DNA of 64,000 bases from Caulobacter sp. X. GTDB taxonomy: Bacteria; Pseudomonadota; Alphaproteobacteria; Caulobacterales; Caulobacteraceae. The stretch is from the NCBI RefSeq assembly GCF_002742635.1, contig NZ_PEGF01000001.1, positions 1,612,001-1,676,000 of the forward strand, read 5' to 3'. Positions 28,905 through 37,820 of this stretch are shown here, piece after piece. The position numbers were made by a program, and so were the translations under genes. Within the stretch, counting starts at the first letter, position 1, and the number at the start of each line of letters is the position of its first letter. The notes under the pieces were generated by a model. The model was not told the DNA's origin, ran no database searches, and saw only the letters and a list, made by a program, of their open reading frames with translations.

Positions 28905-31900
28905 ATGCCCGCGATGAATTGGGATAGCCTCGACGACGGCAAGTATCGCGACGAAGCCGCCGTGATCGCCGACCTGCTGGCCGCCGCGCCGCTCTCCAGC
29001 GAGGACCGCGCCGCCGTCCGCGCCGAGGCCGAGGCCCTGGTGCGCGGGGCCCGCCGCAGCGTCCGAAAGCAGGGCGTGGTCGAAAGCTTCCTGCAGGAGT
29101 TCTCGCTGGGCACCCGCGAGGGTCTGGCCTTGATGTGCCTGGCCGAGGCCCTGCTGCGCACGCCCGACGACGACACCCGCGACAAGCTGATCGCCGAGAA
29201 GATCGGCTCGGCCGACTGGGCCAGCCACCTGGGCGGCAGCGACAGCCTGTTCGTCAACGCCTCGACCTGGGGCCTGATGCTGACCGGCAAGATCGTCGAG
29301 CCCGACGACGAGGCTCGCAAGGACATGCCCGGCTTCATCAAGAAGCTGGCCGGGCGCCTCGGCGAGCCGGTGATCCGCGCCGCCGTCGGCCAGGCCATCC
29401 GCATCATGGGCGAGCAGTTCGTGCTGGGCCGCACGATCGAGGCCGCCATCAAGCGCGCCGCGAACGAAGACACCATGTGCTCGTTCGACATGCTGGGCGA
29501 AGGCGCCCGCACCGCCGCCGACGCCGAGCGCTATGAGAAGGCCTATGCCGACGCGATCACCACCGTCGGCAAGCTGTCGAACGGCGCCGGCCCCGAGAAG
29601 GGCCACGGCGTCTCGGTCAAGCTCTCGGCCCTGTGCCCGCGCTACGAGGCCACCCACGAGGACCGCGTGTGGGAGGAGCTCTATCCCCGCACCCTGCGCC
29701 TGGCCAAGATCGCCGCCCGCTACGACCTGAACTTCACGATCGACGCCGAGGAGGCCGATCGTCTGGCCCTGTCCCTGAAGCTGCTGGACAAGCTGTGCCG
29801 CGAGCCGGAGCTGGGCGACTGGACGGGCCTCGGCCTGGCCGTCCAGGCCTATCAGAAGCGCTGCGGCGAGGTCATCGCCCGCCTGCGCGCCCTGTCGGAA
29901 GCGACCGGCCGCCGCCTGATGGTCCGCCTGGTCAAGGGCGCCTATTGGGACAGCGAGATCAAGCGCGCCCAGGTCGCCGGCCGTCCGGACTATCCGGTCT
30001 ATACGACCAAGCCGGCCACGGACCTGTCGTACCTGGTCAACGCCAAGGCGCTGATCGACGCCGCCCCGGCCCTCTACGCCCAGTTCGCCACCCACAACGC
30101 CCACACCCTGGCGGCCGTGGTGCGCATGGCCAAGAACGCTGACGTGCGCATCGAGCACCAGCGTCTGCACGGCATGGGCGAGGCGCTCTACAAGGCCGCC
30201 GACGACCTCTATGACGGGATCACGCTGCGAGCCTACGCGCCCGTGGGCGGTCACGAGGACCTCCTGCCCTACCTGGTCCGCCGCCTGCTGGAGAACGGCG
30301 CCAACACCTCGTTCGTCCACGCCCTGCTCGACGAACGGGTGCCGGTCGAGAAGGTCGTCACCGACCCGATCGACACCGTCGAGGCCCATCCCGACCGCCA
30401 CGCCAAGATCCCGACGCCGATCCATGTCTACGGCCGGCGCCGCCAGAACAGCGCCGGCCTCGACCTGTCGGTGAAGGCCGACCGCGAGCGCCTCGCCGCC
30501 GCCGTTACGGCCGTCGACGCCGAGACCCTGTCGGCCGGTCCGCTGGTCGGCGGCAAGCTGGCCGTCGGCACGCCGCCGCTGCCCGTGGTCGCTCCGGCCG
30601 ACGAAGGCCGCGTGGTCGGCGCCGTCTCCGAGGCCCAGCTGCCGCAGATCGACGAGGCCTTCCGCCTGGCTCGCGCCGCGCAACCGGCCTGGGATCGCGC
30701 CGGCGGCGCGGCCCGCGCCCAGGTGCTGCGCGCCATGGCCGACGCGCTCGAGGCCAATATCGAGCGGCTGATCGCCATCCTGGCGCGCGAAGCCGGCAAG
30801 ACGCTGAGCGACGGCATCGCCGAGGTCCGCGAGGCTGTCGACTTCTGCCGCTACTACGCCGTGCTGGCCGAGGATCAGTTCGGCGCCGGCGAGGTCCTGA
30901 AGGGCCCGGTCGGCGAGACCAACAGCCTGCGCCTGGCCGGTCGCGGCGTGTTCGTCTGCATCAGCCCTTGGAACTTCCCGCTGGCCATCTTCACCGGCCA
31001 GATCGCCGCCGCCCTGGCGGCCGGCAACGCGGTGCTGGCCAAGCCGGCCGAGCAGACCCCGCTGATCGCCCACGAGGCCGTGAAGCTCTATCACGCCGCG
31101 GGCCTGGACCCGCGCCTCCTGGCCCTGCTGCCGGGTCGTGGCGAGACCGTCGGCGCGGCCCTGGTCGCCCACGAGGGCCTGGACGGCGTCGCCTTCACCG
31201 GCGGCACCGACACGGCCTGGCGGATCAACCAGACGCTCGCCCAACGCCAAGGCCCGATCGTGCCGTTCATCGCCGAAACGGGCGGCCTCAACGGCATGTT
31301 CGTCGACACGACGGCCCAGCGCGAGCAGGTGATCGACGACGTGATCGTCAGCGCCTTTGGTTCGGCCGGCCAGCGCTGCTCGGCCCTGCGCCTGCTGTTC
31401 CTGCCGCACGACACCGCCGACCACATCATCGAGGGCCTGAAGGGCGCGATGGACGCCCTCGTCCTGGGCGATCCAGCCCTGGCCGTCACCGACGTCGGCC
31501 CGGTCATCGACGCCGAGGCCAAGGGCGCGCTGGAGACGCACCTGACCCGCCTGCAACGCGAGGCCAAGGTGCTGCACGCGCTCAAAGCCCCCGCCGGCGG
31601 CACGTTCTTCGCGCCGGTCCTGGCCGAGATCCCCGCCGCCGACTTCCTGGAGCGCGAGGTGTTCGGCCCCGTCCTTCACGTGGTCCGCTACAAGCCCGAG
31701 GACCTGGAACAGGTCGCCGGCGCCCTGGCGGCCCGCCGCTACGGCCTGACCCTGGGCGTCCATTCGCGGATCGAGAGCTTCGCGGCCGACGTCCAACGCC
31801 TGGTCCCGGCCGGCAACGCCTACGTCAACCGCTCGATGACCGGCGCGGTTGTCGGCGTGCAGCCGTTCGGCGGCGAGGGCCTGTCGGGCACCGGCCCCAA

Positions 31901-32000
31901 GGCCGGCGGTCCCCACGCCCTGCTGCGCTTCGCGGTCGAGCGGGCGCTCAGCGTCAACATCACCGCCCAGGGCGGCGACCCTGCGCTGCTGAACCTGTAA
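28905..32000 (+). CDS. putA: bifunctional proline dehydrogenase / P5C dehydrogenase
   Basis: This 1031-residue protein contains an arm and proline dehydrogenase barrel (VSVKLSALCPRYE, FTIDAEEADRL, LGLAVQAYQKRC, MVRLVKGAYWDSEIK, ATHNAHTLA, FEHQRLHG-like IEHQRLHGMGEAL). The aldehyde dehydrogenase domain follows, with ISPWNFPLAIFTGQIAAAL, FTGGTDTAW, FIAETGGLNGMF and nucleophile Cys825 in SAGQRCSALR. It converts proline to glutamate with channelled P5C intermediate, at the inner membrane surface, passing electrons to quinone. The N-terminus lacks the ribbon-helix-helix DNA-binding domain of E. coli PutA. Control is probably through the divergent Lrp regulator. Confidence 0.95.
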   Translation: MPAMNWDSLDDGKYRDEAAVIADLLAAAPLSSEDRAAVRAEAEALVRGARRSVRKQGVVESFLQEFSLGTREGLALMCLAEALLRTPDDDTRDKLIAEKIGSADWASHLGGSDSLFVNASTWGLMLTGKIVEPDDEARKDMPGFIKKLAGRLGEPVIRAAVGQAIRIMGEQFVLGRTIEAAIKRAANEDTMCSFDMLGEGARTAADAERYEKAYADAITTVGKLSNGAGPEKGHGVSVKLSALCPRYEATHEDRVWEELYPRTLRLAKIAARYDLNFTIDAEEADRLALSLKLLDKLCREPELGDWTGLGLAVQAYQKRCGEVIARLRALSEATGRRLMVRLVKGAYWDSEIKRAQVAGRPDYPVYTTKPATDLSYLVNAKALIDAAPALYAQFATHNAHTLAAVVRMAKNADVRIEHQRLHGMGEALYKAADDLYDGITLRAYAPVGGHEDLLPYLVRRLLENGANTSFVHALLDERVPVEKVVTDPIDTVEAHPDRHAKIPTPIHVYGRRRQNSAGLDLSVKADRERLAAAVTAVDAETLSAGPLVGGKLAVGTPPLPVVAPADEGRVVGAVSEAQLPQIDEAFRLARAAQPAWDRAGGAARAQVLRAMADALEANIERLIAILAREAGKTLSDGIAEVREAVDFCRYYAVLAEDQFGAGEVLKGPVGETNSLRLAGRGVFVCISPWNFPLAIFTGQIAAALAAGNAVLAKPAEQTPLIAHEAVKLYHAAGLDPRLLALLPGRGETVGAALVAHEGLDGVAFTGGTDTAWRINQTLAQRQGPIVPFIAETGGLNGMFVDTTAQREQVIDDVIVSAFGSAGQRCSALRLLFLPHDTADHIIEGLKGAMDALVLGDPALAVTDVGPVIDAEAKGALETHLTRLQREAKVLHALKAPAGGTFFAPVLAEIPAADFLEREVFGPVLHVVRYKPEDLEQVAGALAARRYGLTLGVHSRIESFAADVQRLVPAGNAYVNRSMTGAVVGVQPFGGEGLSGTGPKAGGPHALLRFAVERALSVNITAQGGDPALLNL

Positions 32001-32039
32001 GACTTCAGCCGCGCTTCACAACCGTCGATAGACCGGCTT

Positions 32040-32065
32040 AAGCTCCCCCATCCTCGGGGGAGCTT
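32040..32065 (+). promoter_or_regulatory. hairpin covering the ribosome site of the alpha/beta hydrolase gene
   Basis: AAGCTCCCCC (32040-32049) pairs with GGGGGAGCTT (32056-32065), 8 bases before ATG 32074. The only good Shine-Dalgarno sequence (GGGGGAG) lies in the right arm, so folding could reduce translation. It may alternatively help end putA transcription, but no T-run follows. Confidence 0.45.
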
Positions 32066-32073
32066 CCAAGCCC

Positions 32074-33444
32074 ATGCGTTTCCTGCCGCCGGCCGCCATC
32101 GCCGCCGCCCTGCTCGCGCCCAGCCTGGCGCTGGCTCAGATCCCAACCTCGATCGCGGGGGATTGGTACGGGACGCTCGATGCGGGGCCGCAGAAGCTGC
32201 CCGTGGTCTTCCACATCCAGGCCGACGGCTCGGCCACGATGGACAGCCCCGCCCAGATGGCCCGGGCGCTGCCGGCGACCGCGACCCTGAAGGACGGCAA
32301 GCTTCGGTTCGAGCTCCGCGTGGCGCCGATCGGCTTCGACGGCGCGCTTTCAGCCGACGGCAAGACGCTGGTGGGCGAGTGGACGCAAGGCGGGGCCAGC
32401 CTGCCGTTGTCCATGAGCCGCACGGCGCCGGTGCTGAACCGGCCCCAGACCCCCAAGCCGCCGTTCCCCTATCGCGAGGAGCAGCTCGCCTACCCCAATC
32501 CGGCCTCTGGCCTGATGCTGGCGGGAACCCTGACCCTGCCGGAAGGCAAGGGGCCGTTCCCGGCCGTCATCCTGATCAGCGGGTCGGGAACCCAGGACCG
32601 CGACGAGACGGTCTTCGGCCATAAGCCGTTCCTGGTGCTGGCCGACGCCCTGACGCGCAAGGGCGTGGCGGTGCTGCGGGTCGACGACCGCGGCGCGGGC
32701 GGCTCGCAGGCCAGCCCAGGCTCGCCGCCGACGCTCTCGGCCCAGACGACCGACGTCGCCGCGGGCGTCGCCTTGTTGCGGACGCGCGCCGACGTCGACC
32801 CGGACCGCGTCGGCCTGATCGGTCACAGCGAAGGCGGCGAGATCGCAGCGCTCGTGGCCGCCCAGGACCCGCGCGTCGCGTTCCTGGTCCTGATGTCCGC
32901 CCCGGGCGTGAAGGGCGTCGACCTGCTGGCGACGCAGAACCGGGCGATCCTGGCGGCCAGCGGAATGCCCGAGGACCAGGTCGAAATCATGCTGAAGAAC
33001 CAGCTGGAGCGGTGGCGCACCGCGCGAGACGCCGTCAGCGAGACGGCCGCCCGCGTCGAACTCAACGCCTTGGCCGACCGCCAGGGCTTGTCGCCGGAGT
33101 CTCCGCAGAGGCGGCAGATCCAGGCGCTGGCCTCGCCGGTCTGGCGCGAAATGCTCGCCGCCGATCCGGCCCCGGCGCTGGGGAAGATCAAGGTTCCGGT
33201 GCTGGCGATCGGCGGGACCAAGGATCTGCAGGTCGACGCCAAGACGAACCTCGCGGCGATCAAGGCGGCCCTGCCGGCGGGCGGCGACGTCACCATCAAG
33301 GAGATGCTGGGCCTCAACCACCTCCTTCAGACGGCGAACACCGGCATGATGACCGAGTACATGCAGATCGAGGAGACCATCGCGCCCACGGCCCTATCGA
33401 CCATCGTCGACTGGACCGTCGCCCACGCGACCAAGGCCCACTGA
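32074..33444 (+). CDS. secreted alpha/beta hydrolase
   Basis: This 456-residue protein has a signal peptide (MRFLPPAAIAAALLAPSLAL, cleavage after LAQ). An N-terminal beta-rich segment (about 25-120) is followed by an alpha/beta hydrolase domain: FPAVILISGSGTQDRDE (oxyanion region), LRVDDRGAGGS, nucleophile Ser252 in GLIGHSEGGEIAAL, and catalytic His in MLGLNHLLQ. It probably hydrolyses an ester or peptide in the periplasm; the substrate is not apparent. It precedes the GH5 gene by 40 bases, and both secreted enzymes may work on plant material. Confidence 0.78.
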   Translation: MRFLPPAAIAAALLAPSLALAQIPTSIAGDWYGTLDAGPQKLPVVFHIQADGSATMDSPAQMARALPATATLKDGKLRFELRVAPIGFDGALSADGKTLVGEWTQGGASLPLSMSRTAPVLNRPQTPKPPFPYREEQLAYPNPASGLMLAGTLTLPEGKGPFPAVILISGSGTQDRDETVFGHKPFLVLADALTRKGVAVLRVDDRGAGGSQASPGSPPTLSAQTTDVAAGVALLRTRADVDPDRVGLIGHSEGGEIAALVAAQDPRVAFLVLMSAPGVKGVDLLATQNRAILAASGMPEDQVEIMLKNQLERWRTARDAVSETAARVELNALADRQGLSPESPQRRQIQALASPVWREMLAADPAPALGKIKVPVLAIGGTKDLQVDAKTNLAAIKAALPAGGDVTIKEMLGLNHLLQTANTGMMTEYMQIEETIAPTALSTIVDWTVAHATKAH

Positions 33445-33484
33445 GGGATCGCGGGGCCGTCAGAGCCCGACCGGAGGAAACGCC

Positions 33485-34822
33485 ATGACCCTATCCCGCC
33501 GGGGCCTGCTCGCCGCCGCGCCCGCCCTGCTGGCGGCCGGATCGGCGATGGCCGCGCGTCCCGTTCAGAGCCAGAAAGGCTTCGTCGCCGTCGACAAGGG
33601 CCGTCTATCCCTCGACGGCAAGCCCTACCGCTTCGCCGGCGCGAACCTCTGGTACGGCGCCTGGCTGGGCGCGCCGGCGTCGTTCGGGGACCTGGAGCGG
33701 CTGAGGCGCGAGCTGGATCGGCTCAAGGGCCTGGGCGTCACCAACCTCCGCGTCCTCGGCGCGGGCGAGCGCTCGCCGGCCAAGGCGGCCGTTTCGCCGA
33801 CCTTCCAGGAGGAGCCGGGCGTCTATCGCCAGGAGTTGCTGAAGGGCCTCGACGTCCTGCTGGCCGAGATGGCCAAGCGCGACATGAAGGCGGTCATCTA
33901 CGTCAACAACTTCTGGGACTGGTCGGGCGGCATGCCGGCCTATCTGAACTGGGTCGGGAACGGCCCGTGGTTCCAGCAGGGCGACCCAGCCCATCCGTGG
34001 CCCGAATATCCCGACTATTCGGCGCGCTTCTACGGCGACGCCAAGGCCAACGCCCTGTTCCTGCGCTACCTGCGCGGCCTGGTCGGCCGGATGAACACCG
34101 TGACCGGCAAGGCCTATCGCGACGATCCCACGATCATGGCCTGGCAGTTGGCCAACGAGCCCCGCCCGGGCGGGACGGCCGCCTTTGGCGACCGCAACAT
34201 GGCGGTGTTCCAGCAGTGGATCCGCGACACCTCGACGATCATCAAGACGCTGGATCCGCGCCACCTGGTCTGCACCGGCAGCGAGGGCCTCAAGGGCTGC
34301 CTCGAGAACGAGGCCTGCGTGGTCGACGCCCACAGGCCGACGACGATCGACTACGTCACCGCCCACGTCTGGCCCAACAACTGGGGCTGGATCGATCCCA
34401 AGAACCAGCCGGCGACCTACGAGGCCGGCGAGGCGCGTTGCCGCGACTATGTCGCCCGCCACATCGCCATCGCCCGCCAGCTGGGCAAGCCGCTGGTGAT
34501 CGAAGAGTTCGGCCTGATCCGCGAGGCGCGCGCCTTCGCCCCCGGCTCGGCCACCGCCGACAAGGACCGCTTCTACCGGACGATCTACGGCTTGGCCCTG
34601 GCCGACATGAAGGCCGGCGGCCCCACGGCGGGGACCAACTTCTGGGCTTGGAACGGCGAGGGCCGCGCCCAGCATCCCGACGCCTGGTTCGCGGCCGGCG
34701 ACAAGAGCTTCGTCGGCGATCCGCCGCAGGAGGAGCAGGGCCTGTACGGCGTCTTCGACACCGACGCCTCGACCCTGGCGGTGATCGCCGAGCACGCGGC
34801 GGCGGTGCGGGCGCTAGGCTAG
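33485..34822 (+). CDS. GH5 family mannanase-like glycoside hydrolase
   Basis: This 445-residue protein starts with a Tat-type signal (SRRGLLAAAPALLAAGS). The (beta/alpha)8 domain resembles endo-beta-1,4-mannanases (GH5_7): FRFAGANLWYGAW-like start, NNFWDWSGGMPAYL, proton donor Glu225 in MAWQLANEPR, TAHVWPNNWGW and nucleophile Glu340/341 in PLVIEEFGL. It likely cleaves mannan or another beta-linked backbone outside the cytoplasm. GGAGGA lies 6 bases before the ATG. Its stop overlaps the AraC regulator's stop on CTAG. Confidence 0.88.
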   Translation: MTLSRRGLLAAAPALLAAGSAMAARPVQSQKGFVAVDKGRLSLDGKPYRFAGANLWYGAWLGAPASFGDLERLRRELDRLKGLGVTNLRVLGAGERSPAKAAVSPTFQEEPGVYRQELLKGLDVLLAEMAKRDMKAVIYVNNFWDWSGGMPAYLNWVGNGPWFQQGDPAHPWPEYPDYSARFYGDAKANALFLRYLRGLVGRMNTVTGKAYRDDPTIMAWQLANEPRPGGTAAFGDRNMAVFQQWIRDTSTIIKTLDPRHLVCTGSEGLKGCLENEACVVDAHRPTTIDYVTAHVWPNNWGWIDPKNQPATYEAGEARCRDYVARHIAIARQLGKPLVIEEFGLIREARAFAPGSATADKDRFYRTIYGLALADMKAGGPTAGTNFWAWNGEGRAQHPDAWFAAGDKSFVGDPPQEEQGLYGVFDTDASTLAVIAEHAAAVRALG

Positions 34823-35565
34823 CGTCTGCCCGCGAACCGCGTCGGCGAGACGCCGAACCGGCGGGTGAAGGCTTCGGCGAACGCGGCCGGGCTCTGGTAG
34901 CCGCAGTCCAGCGCCGTCTCGGTGACGCTGACGCCGGCCGACAGGCGGGTCACGGCGTGGATCAGCCGCGCTTTCTGCCGCCAGGCCTCCAGCGACAGGC
35001 CTGTCTCGGCGGGGAACAAGCGCTGCAGGGTGCGCAGACTGGCGCCCGCCTCCCTCGCGATGTCGGCCAGCGCGCGACCGTCGGCGGGGTCGCGCCGCCA
35101 GATTTCCGCCACGCGGAGGGCGCGCGCGTCCCGCGGCAAGGGAAGGCTAAGGTCCTCGCGCCGCGCCGAGATCAGCAGGTCGACCAGCAGACCGGCCAGA
35201 CGGTCATGCTCGGGGCGGTCGGGGGCCAGCATTCCGATCGCCAGGATATGCAGGATCAGTTCGCGCAGCAGCGGCGCGACCTCAAGGGCCTCGGGCGCCT
35301 TGGGCAGAGGGTCAGATCGCGGTCTGTCGATATAGAGCGTGCGCAGGGCCACCTCGCCCTGGACGACGATGGCGTGAGGGACGCCGGCCGGAAGCCAGAT
35401 CGCCCGCGTGGGCGGGATCGTCCAGGCCGCCGCCTCGGTCGTCACCCGCATGACGCCCGACGCCGCGAAGACCAGTTGCCCCCAGGCGTGCCGGTGCGCG
35501 CCCAGCGTGGTCCCGGCGTAGAAGGTCGCCGCCAGGGTGCGGACGTCGAAGCCGTCGCCGCTCAA
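34819..35565 (-). CDS. AraC-family transcriptional regulator
   Basis: This 248-residue protein has a cupin-like N-terminal domain (HRHAWGQLVFAASGVMRVTT, PPTRAIWLPAGVPHAIVV) and a C-terminal AraC DNA-binding domain (LADIAREAGASLRTLQRLFP; ALDCGYQSPAAFAEAFTRRF with FGVSPTRF). Such proteins bind an effector in the cupin and regulate nearby genes. It starts with TTG overlapping the VOC gene's stop (TTGA), indicating translational coupling. The target may be the VOC gene. Confidence 0.85.
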   Translation of the reverse strand: MSGDGFDVRTLAATFYAGTTLGAHRHAWGQLVFAASGVMRVTTEAAAWTIPPTRAIWLPAGVPHAIVVQGEVALRTLYIDRPRSDPLPKAPEALEVAPLLRELILHILAIGMLAPDRPEHDRLAGLLVDLLISARREDLSLPLPRDARALRVAEIWRRDPADGRALADIAREAGASLRTLQRLFPAETGLSLEAWRQKARLIHAVTRLSAGVSVTETALDCGYQSPAAFAEAFTRRFGVSPTRFAGRR

Positions 35566-35951
35566 TCACCGGCCTCGGCGAAGACCCCGGGCTCGTACTG
35601 CATGGCGCCGACCAGATTGCCCTCCGGGTCCTCGAAATAGATCAGCGTGCCCACGCCCTCGATCTTGTAGGGCGGCATGACGATCTTGCCGCCGCCCGCC
35701 TCGACCGCCTTGATCGTTGCCTGGATGTCCTCGACCCCGAAGCTGGGCTCGAAGCTGGTCATTCGCACGCCGGCAACGATCTCCCGTCGGTCCTGCAAGG
35801 CGCCCAGCACGCCCTGCCCCGCGTTCTTGATCTGGTAGAACCCCGGCGGCCCCCATGGATCGAAAACCCAGCCGAAGACCGCGCCATAGAAGCGTCTCGC
35901 GCGCCCCGTATCGTCGGCGTTGATCGCGAAATGTCGGAAGATGGCCGCCAT
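35562..35951 (-). CDS. VOC-family (glyoxalase/bleomycin-resistance-like) protein
   Basis: This 129-residue protein has the vicinal-oxygen-chelate fold pattern: RHFAINADDTGRARRFYGAV, FYQIKNAGQGVLGALQDR, FGVEDIQATIKAVEAGGGKI, IYFEDPEGNLVGAMQYEPG. The His in the first strand and Glu in the last could be metal ligands. GAGGAGA lies 6 bases before ATG 35951; a longer start is possible but has no ribosome site. The substrate is unknown. It is coupled to the AraC regulator. Confidence 0.82.
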   Translation of the reverse strand: MAAIFRHFAINADDTGRARRFYGAVFGWVFDPWGPPGFYQIKNAGQGVLGALQDRREIVAGVRMTSFEPSFGVEDIQATIKAVEAGGGKIVMPPYKIEGVGTLIYFEDPEGNLVGAMQYEPGVFAEAGD

Positions 35952-36063
35952 GGATCGTCTCTCCTCGTCCCGTCCACGTCGCGAGCAAAGCACGTCGGCG
36001 CGCGGCGCGCTTGCGATAATATGCCGATCATACGCGCTCACGCGCCAACGGCGACAAAGGGAT

Positions 36064-36077
36064 TGCCACCGGTGTCA
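36064..36077. promoter_or_regulatory. candidate LacI-type operator before carboxylesterase
   Basis: TGCCACCGGTGTCA fits a CCGG-centred palindrome at 13 of 14 positions and lies 54 bases before the esterase start. A half-site-like TGATACCGCTAAGG follows at once. Confidence 0.5.
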
Positions 36078-36130
36078 TCCATGATACCGCTAAGGCGAGG
36101 CGCTCGTCAGAAGCCGCCGGAGGAGACTTG

Positions 36131-37744
36131 ATGGACCCTGACCGCCGCACCCTGATCACTGGCGCCGCCGCCGCGGCCGCTTACGCCGCCCTGCCCGGCA
36201 GCGGCTTCACGGCCGAGAAGCGGTCCCCCGTGGTCAAGACGACCAACGGCAAGGTGCGCGGCTATCTCGACGGCGAGGTCAGCGTCTTCAAGGGCCTGCG
36301 TTACGGCGCCGACACCGGCGGCGCGCGGCGGTTCATGCCGCCGGTCCCGCCCGAGCCCTGGACCGACGTGAAGGACGCGCTCGCCTACGGCCCGGCCTCG
36401 ATGCAGACCGGCAAGGGCGAGGAGGGCGAGCCCCTCTCGGAAGACTGCCTGTTCCTGAACGTCTGGACGCCGGCGAAGGCTGGGAAGAACGGCTTGGCGG
36501 ACGGCGGCAAGCGGCCGGTGATGTTCTACATCCACGGCGGCGCCTATAACGGCGGATCGGGGGCCAGCCCCTGGTACGAGGGGACCAAGCTCGCCAAGCG
36601 CGGCGACGTGGTGGTGGTCACGGTAAACCACCGCCTGAACGCCTTCGGCTATCTCTATCTGGCCCGCATCTTCAACGATCCCAGCGTCGCCGACAGCGGC
36701 AACGCCGGCCAGCTAGACCTCGTTTTGGCCCTGCGGTGGGTGCGCGACAACATCGCCGCCTTCGGGGGCGATCCGGACCGGGTGATGCTGTTTGGCCAGT
36801 CGGGCGGCGGGGCCAAGATCGCCACCCTGATGGGCATGCCGGCCGCCAAGGGCCTCTTCCACCGCGCCGCCACCATGAGCGGCCAGCAGGTCACGGTCGG
36901 CGGGCCATTCAACGCCACCCGCCGCGCCAAGGCGTTCCTGGACAAGCTCGCGATCAAGGACCTGGCCGCCCTGCGCGCCCTGCCGCCCGCCGAGATGCTG
37001 AACGGCCTGAAGGCCGTCGATCCGATCGCCGCCTCGGGCGGGGTCTATATGGGTCCGGTGCTGGACGAGCGGAGCCTGACCCGCCACCCGTTCTTCCCCG
37101 ACGCCGCGCCCGAGGGGCTGGCCGTGCCGATGATGTGCGGCAACACCCACGACGAGACCAAGGGCTTCATCGGCTGGGACGCCAAGGCCTTCCCCCAGAC
37201 CTGGGACGAGGTGGTCGCCAGGCTGCCGGGCCAGTTCAACGCCCGCATCGACATCGACCCCGAGACGGTCGTGGCCTTCTACCGCCAGACCTATCCGAAC
37301 TATTCGCCGGCCGACGTCTATTTCGCCGCCTCGACCGCCGGGCGCTCGTGGAAGGCGGCGATCATCCAGGCCGAGGAGCGGGCCCGCGCCGGCGCGCCGG
37401 CCTATGTCTATCAGGTCAATTGGAAGTCGCCGATCCAGGGCGGGATCTTCGGCGCGCCGCACACGATCGACATCGGCCTGGTGTTCGGCACGCTGGACGC
37501 CAAGGGCTCGATCGTCGGAACGGGACCGGAGTCGGTCGCCATGTCGAACACGATGAGCGACGCCTTCGTGAACTTCGCCCGCGCCGGCGATCCGAACGGC
37601 GGCGCCCTGCCCAAGTGGGAGCCCTATACGCTGGAGCGCCGCCAGACGATGGTGTTCGACAACGCCTCCCGCATGGAGGACGACCCGCGCGGGGCCGAGC
37701 GCCGGTTCTTCAACCGCGTGCCCTTCACCCAGTTCGGGACCTGA
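36131..37744 (+). CDS. type-B carboxylesterase
   Basis: This 537-residue protein has a twin-Arg type leader (DRRTLITGAAAAAAYAALPG) and the type-B family motifs: EDCLFLNVWTP, oxyanion loop IHGGAYNGGSG, nucleophile Ser224 in LFGQSGGGAKI, acid in NTHDETKGF and catalytic His in APHTIDIGLVFG. It hydrolyses carboxylic esters, possibly acetyl or feruloyl groups on plant polysaccharide given the neighbouring GH genes. GGAGGAG lies 6 bases before ATG 36131; a TTG codon 3 bases upstream was rejected. Confidence 0.88.
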   Translation: MDPDRRTLITGAAAAAAYAALPGSGFTAEKRSPVVKTTNGKVRGYLDGEVSVFKGLRYGADTGGARRFMPPVPPEPWTDVKDALAYGPASMQTGKGEEGEPLSEDCLFLNVWTPAKAGKNGLADGGKRPVMFYIHGGAYNGGSGASPWYEGTKLAKRGDVVVVTVNHRLNAFGYLYLARIFNDPSVADSGNAGQLDLVLALRWVRDNIAAFGGDPDRVMLFGQSGGGAKIATLMGMPAAKGLFHRAATMSGQQVTVGGPFNATRRAKAFLDKLAIKDLAALRALPPAEMLNGLKAVDPIAASGGVYMGPVLDERSLTRHPFFPDAAPEGLAVPMMCGNTHDETKGFIGWDAKAFPQTWDEVVARLPGQFNARIDIDPETVVAFYRQTYPNYSPADVYFAASTAGRSWKAAIIQAEERARAGAPAYVYQVNWKSPIQGGIFGAPHTIDIGLVFGTLDAKGSIVGTGPESVAMSNTMSDAFVNFARAGDPNGGALPKWEPYTLERRQTMVFDNASRMEDDPRGAERRFFNRVPFTQFGT

Positions 37745-37753
37745 CCTTCAGGC

Positions 37754-37784
37754 AAAGAAAAAGGGCGAGCCCGAAGGCTCGCCC
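37754..37784 (-). terminator. Rho-independent terminator of the flagellin gene
   Basis: GGGCGAGCC (37763-37771) and GGCTCGCCC (37776-37784) form a 9-bp stem with a CGAA loop. On the minus strand it is followed by TTTTTCTTTG. On the plus strand there is no T-run, so it serves the flagellin gene. Confidence 0.9.
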
Positions 37785-37820
37785 CAGTCGAGATCGGCGC
37801 GAACGCCGTCTCGGTATCTC

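Noticed and set aside
28893..31916. 1007-codon open frame on the minus strand
   Set aside because: Antisense shadow of putA, with no domain signature.
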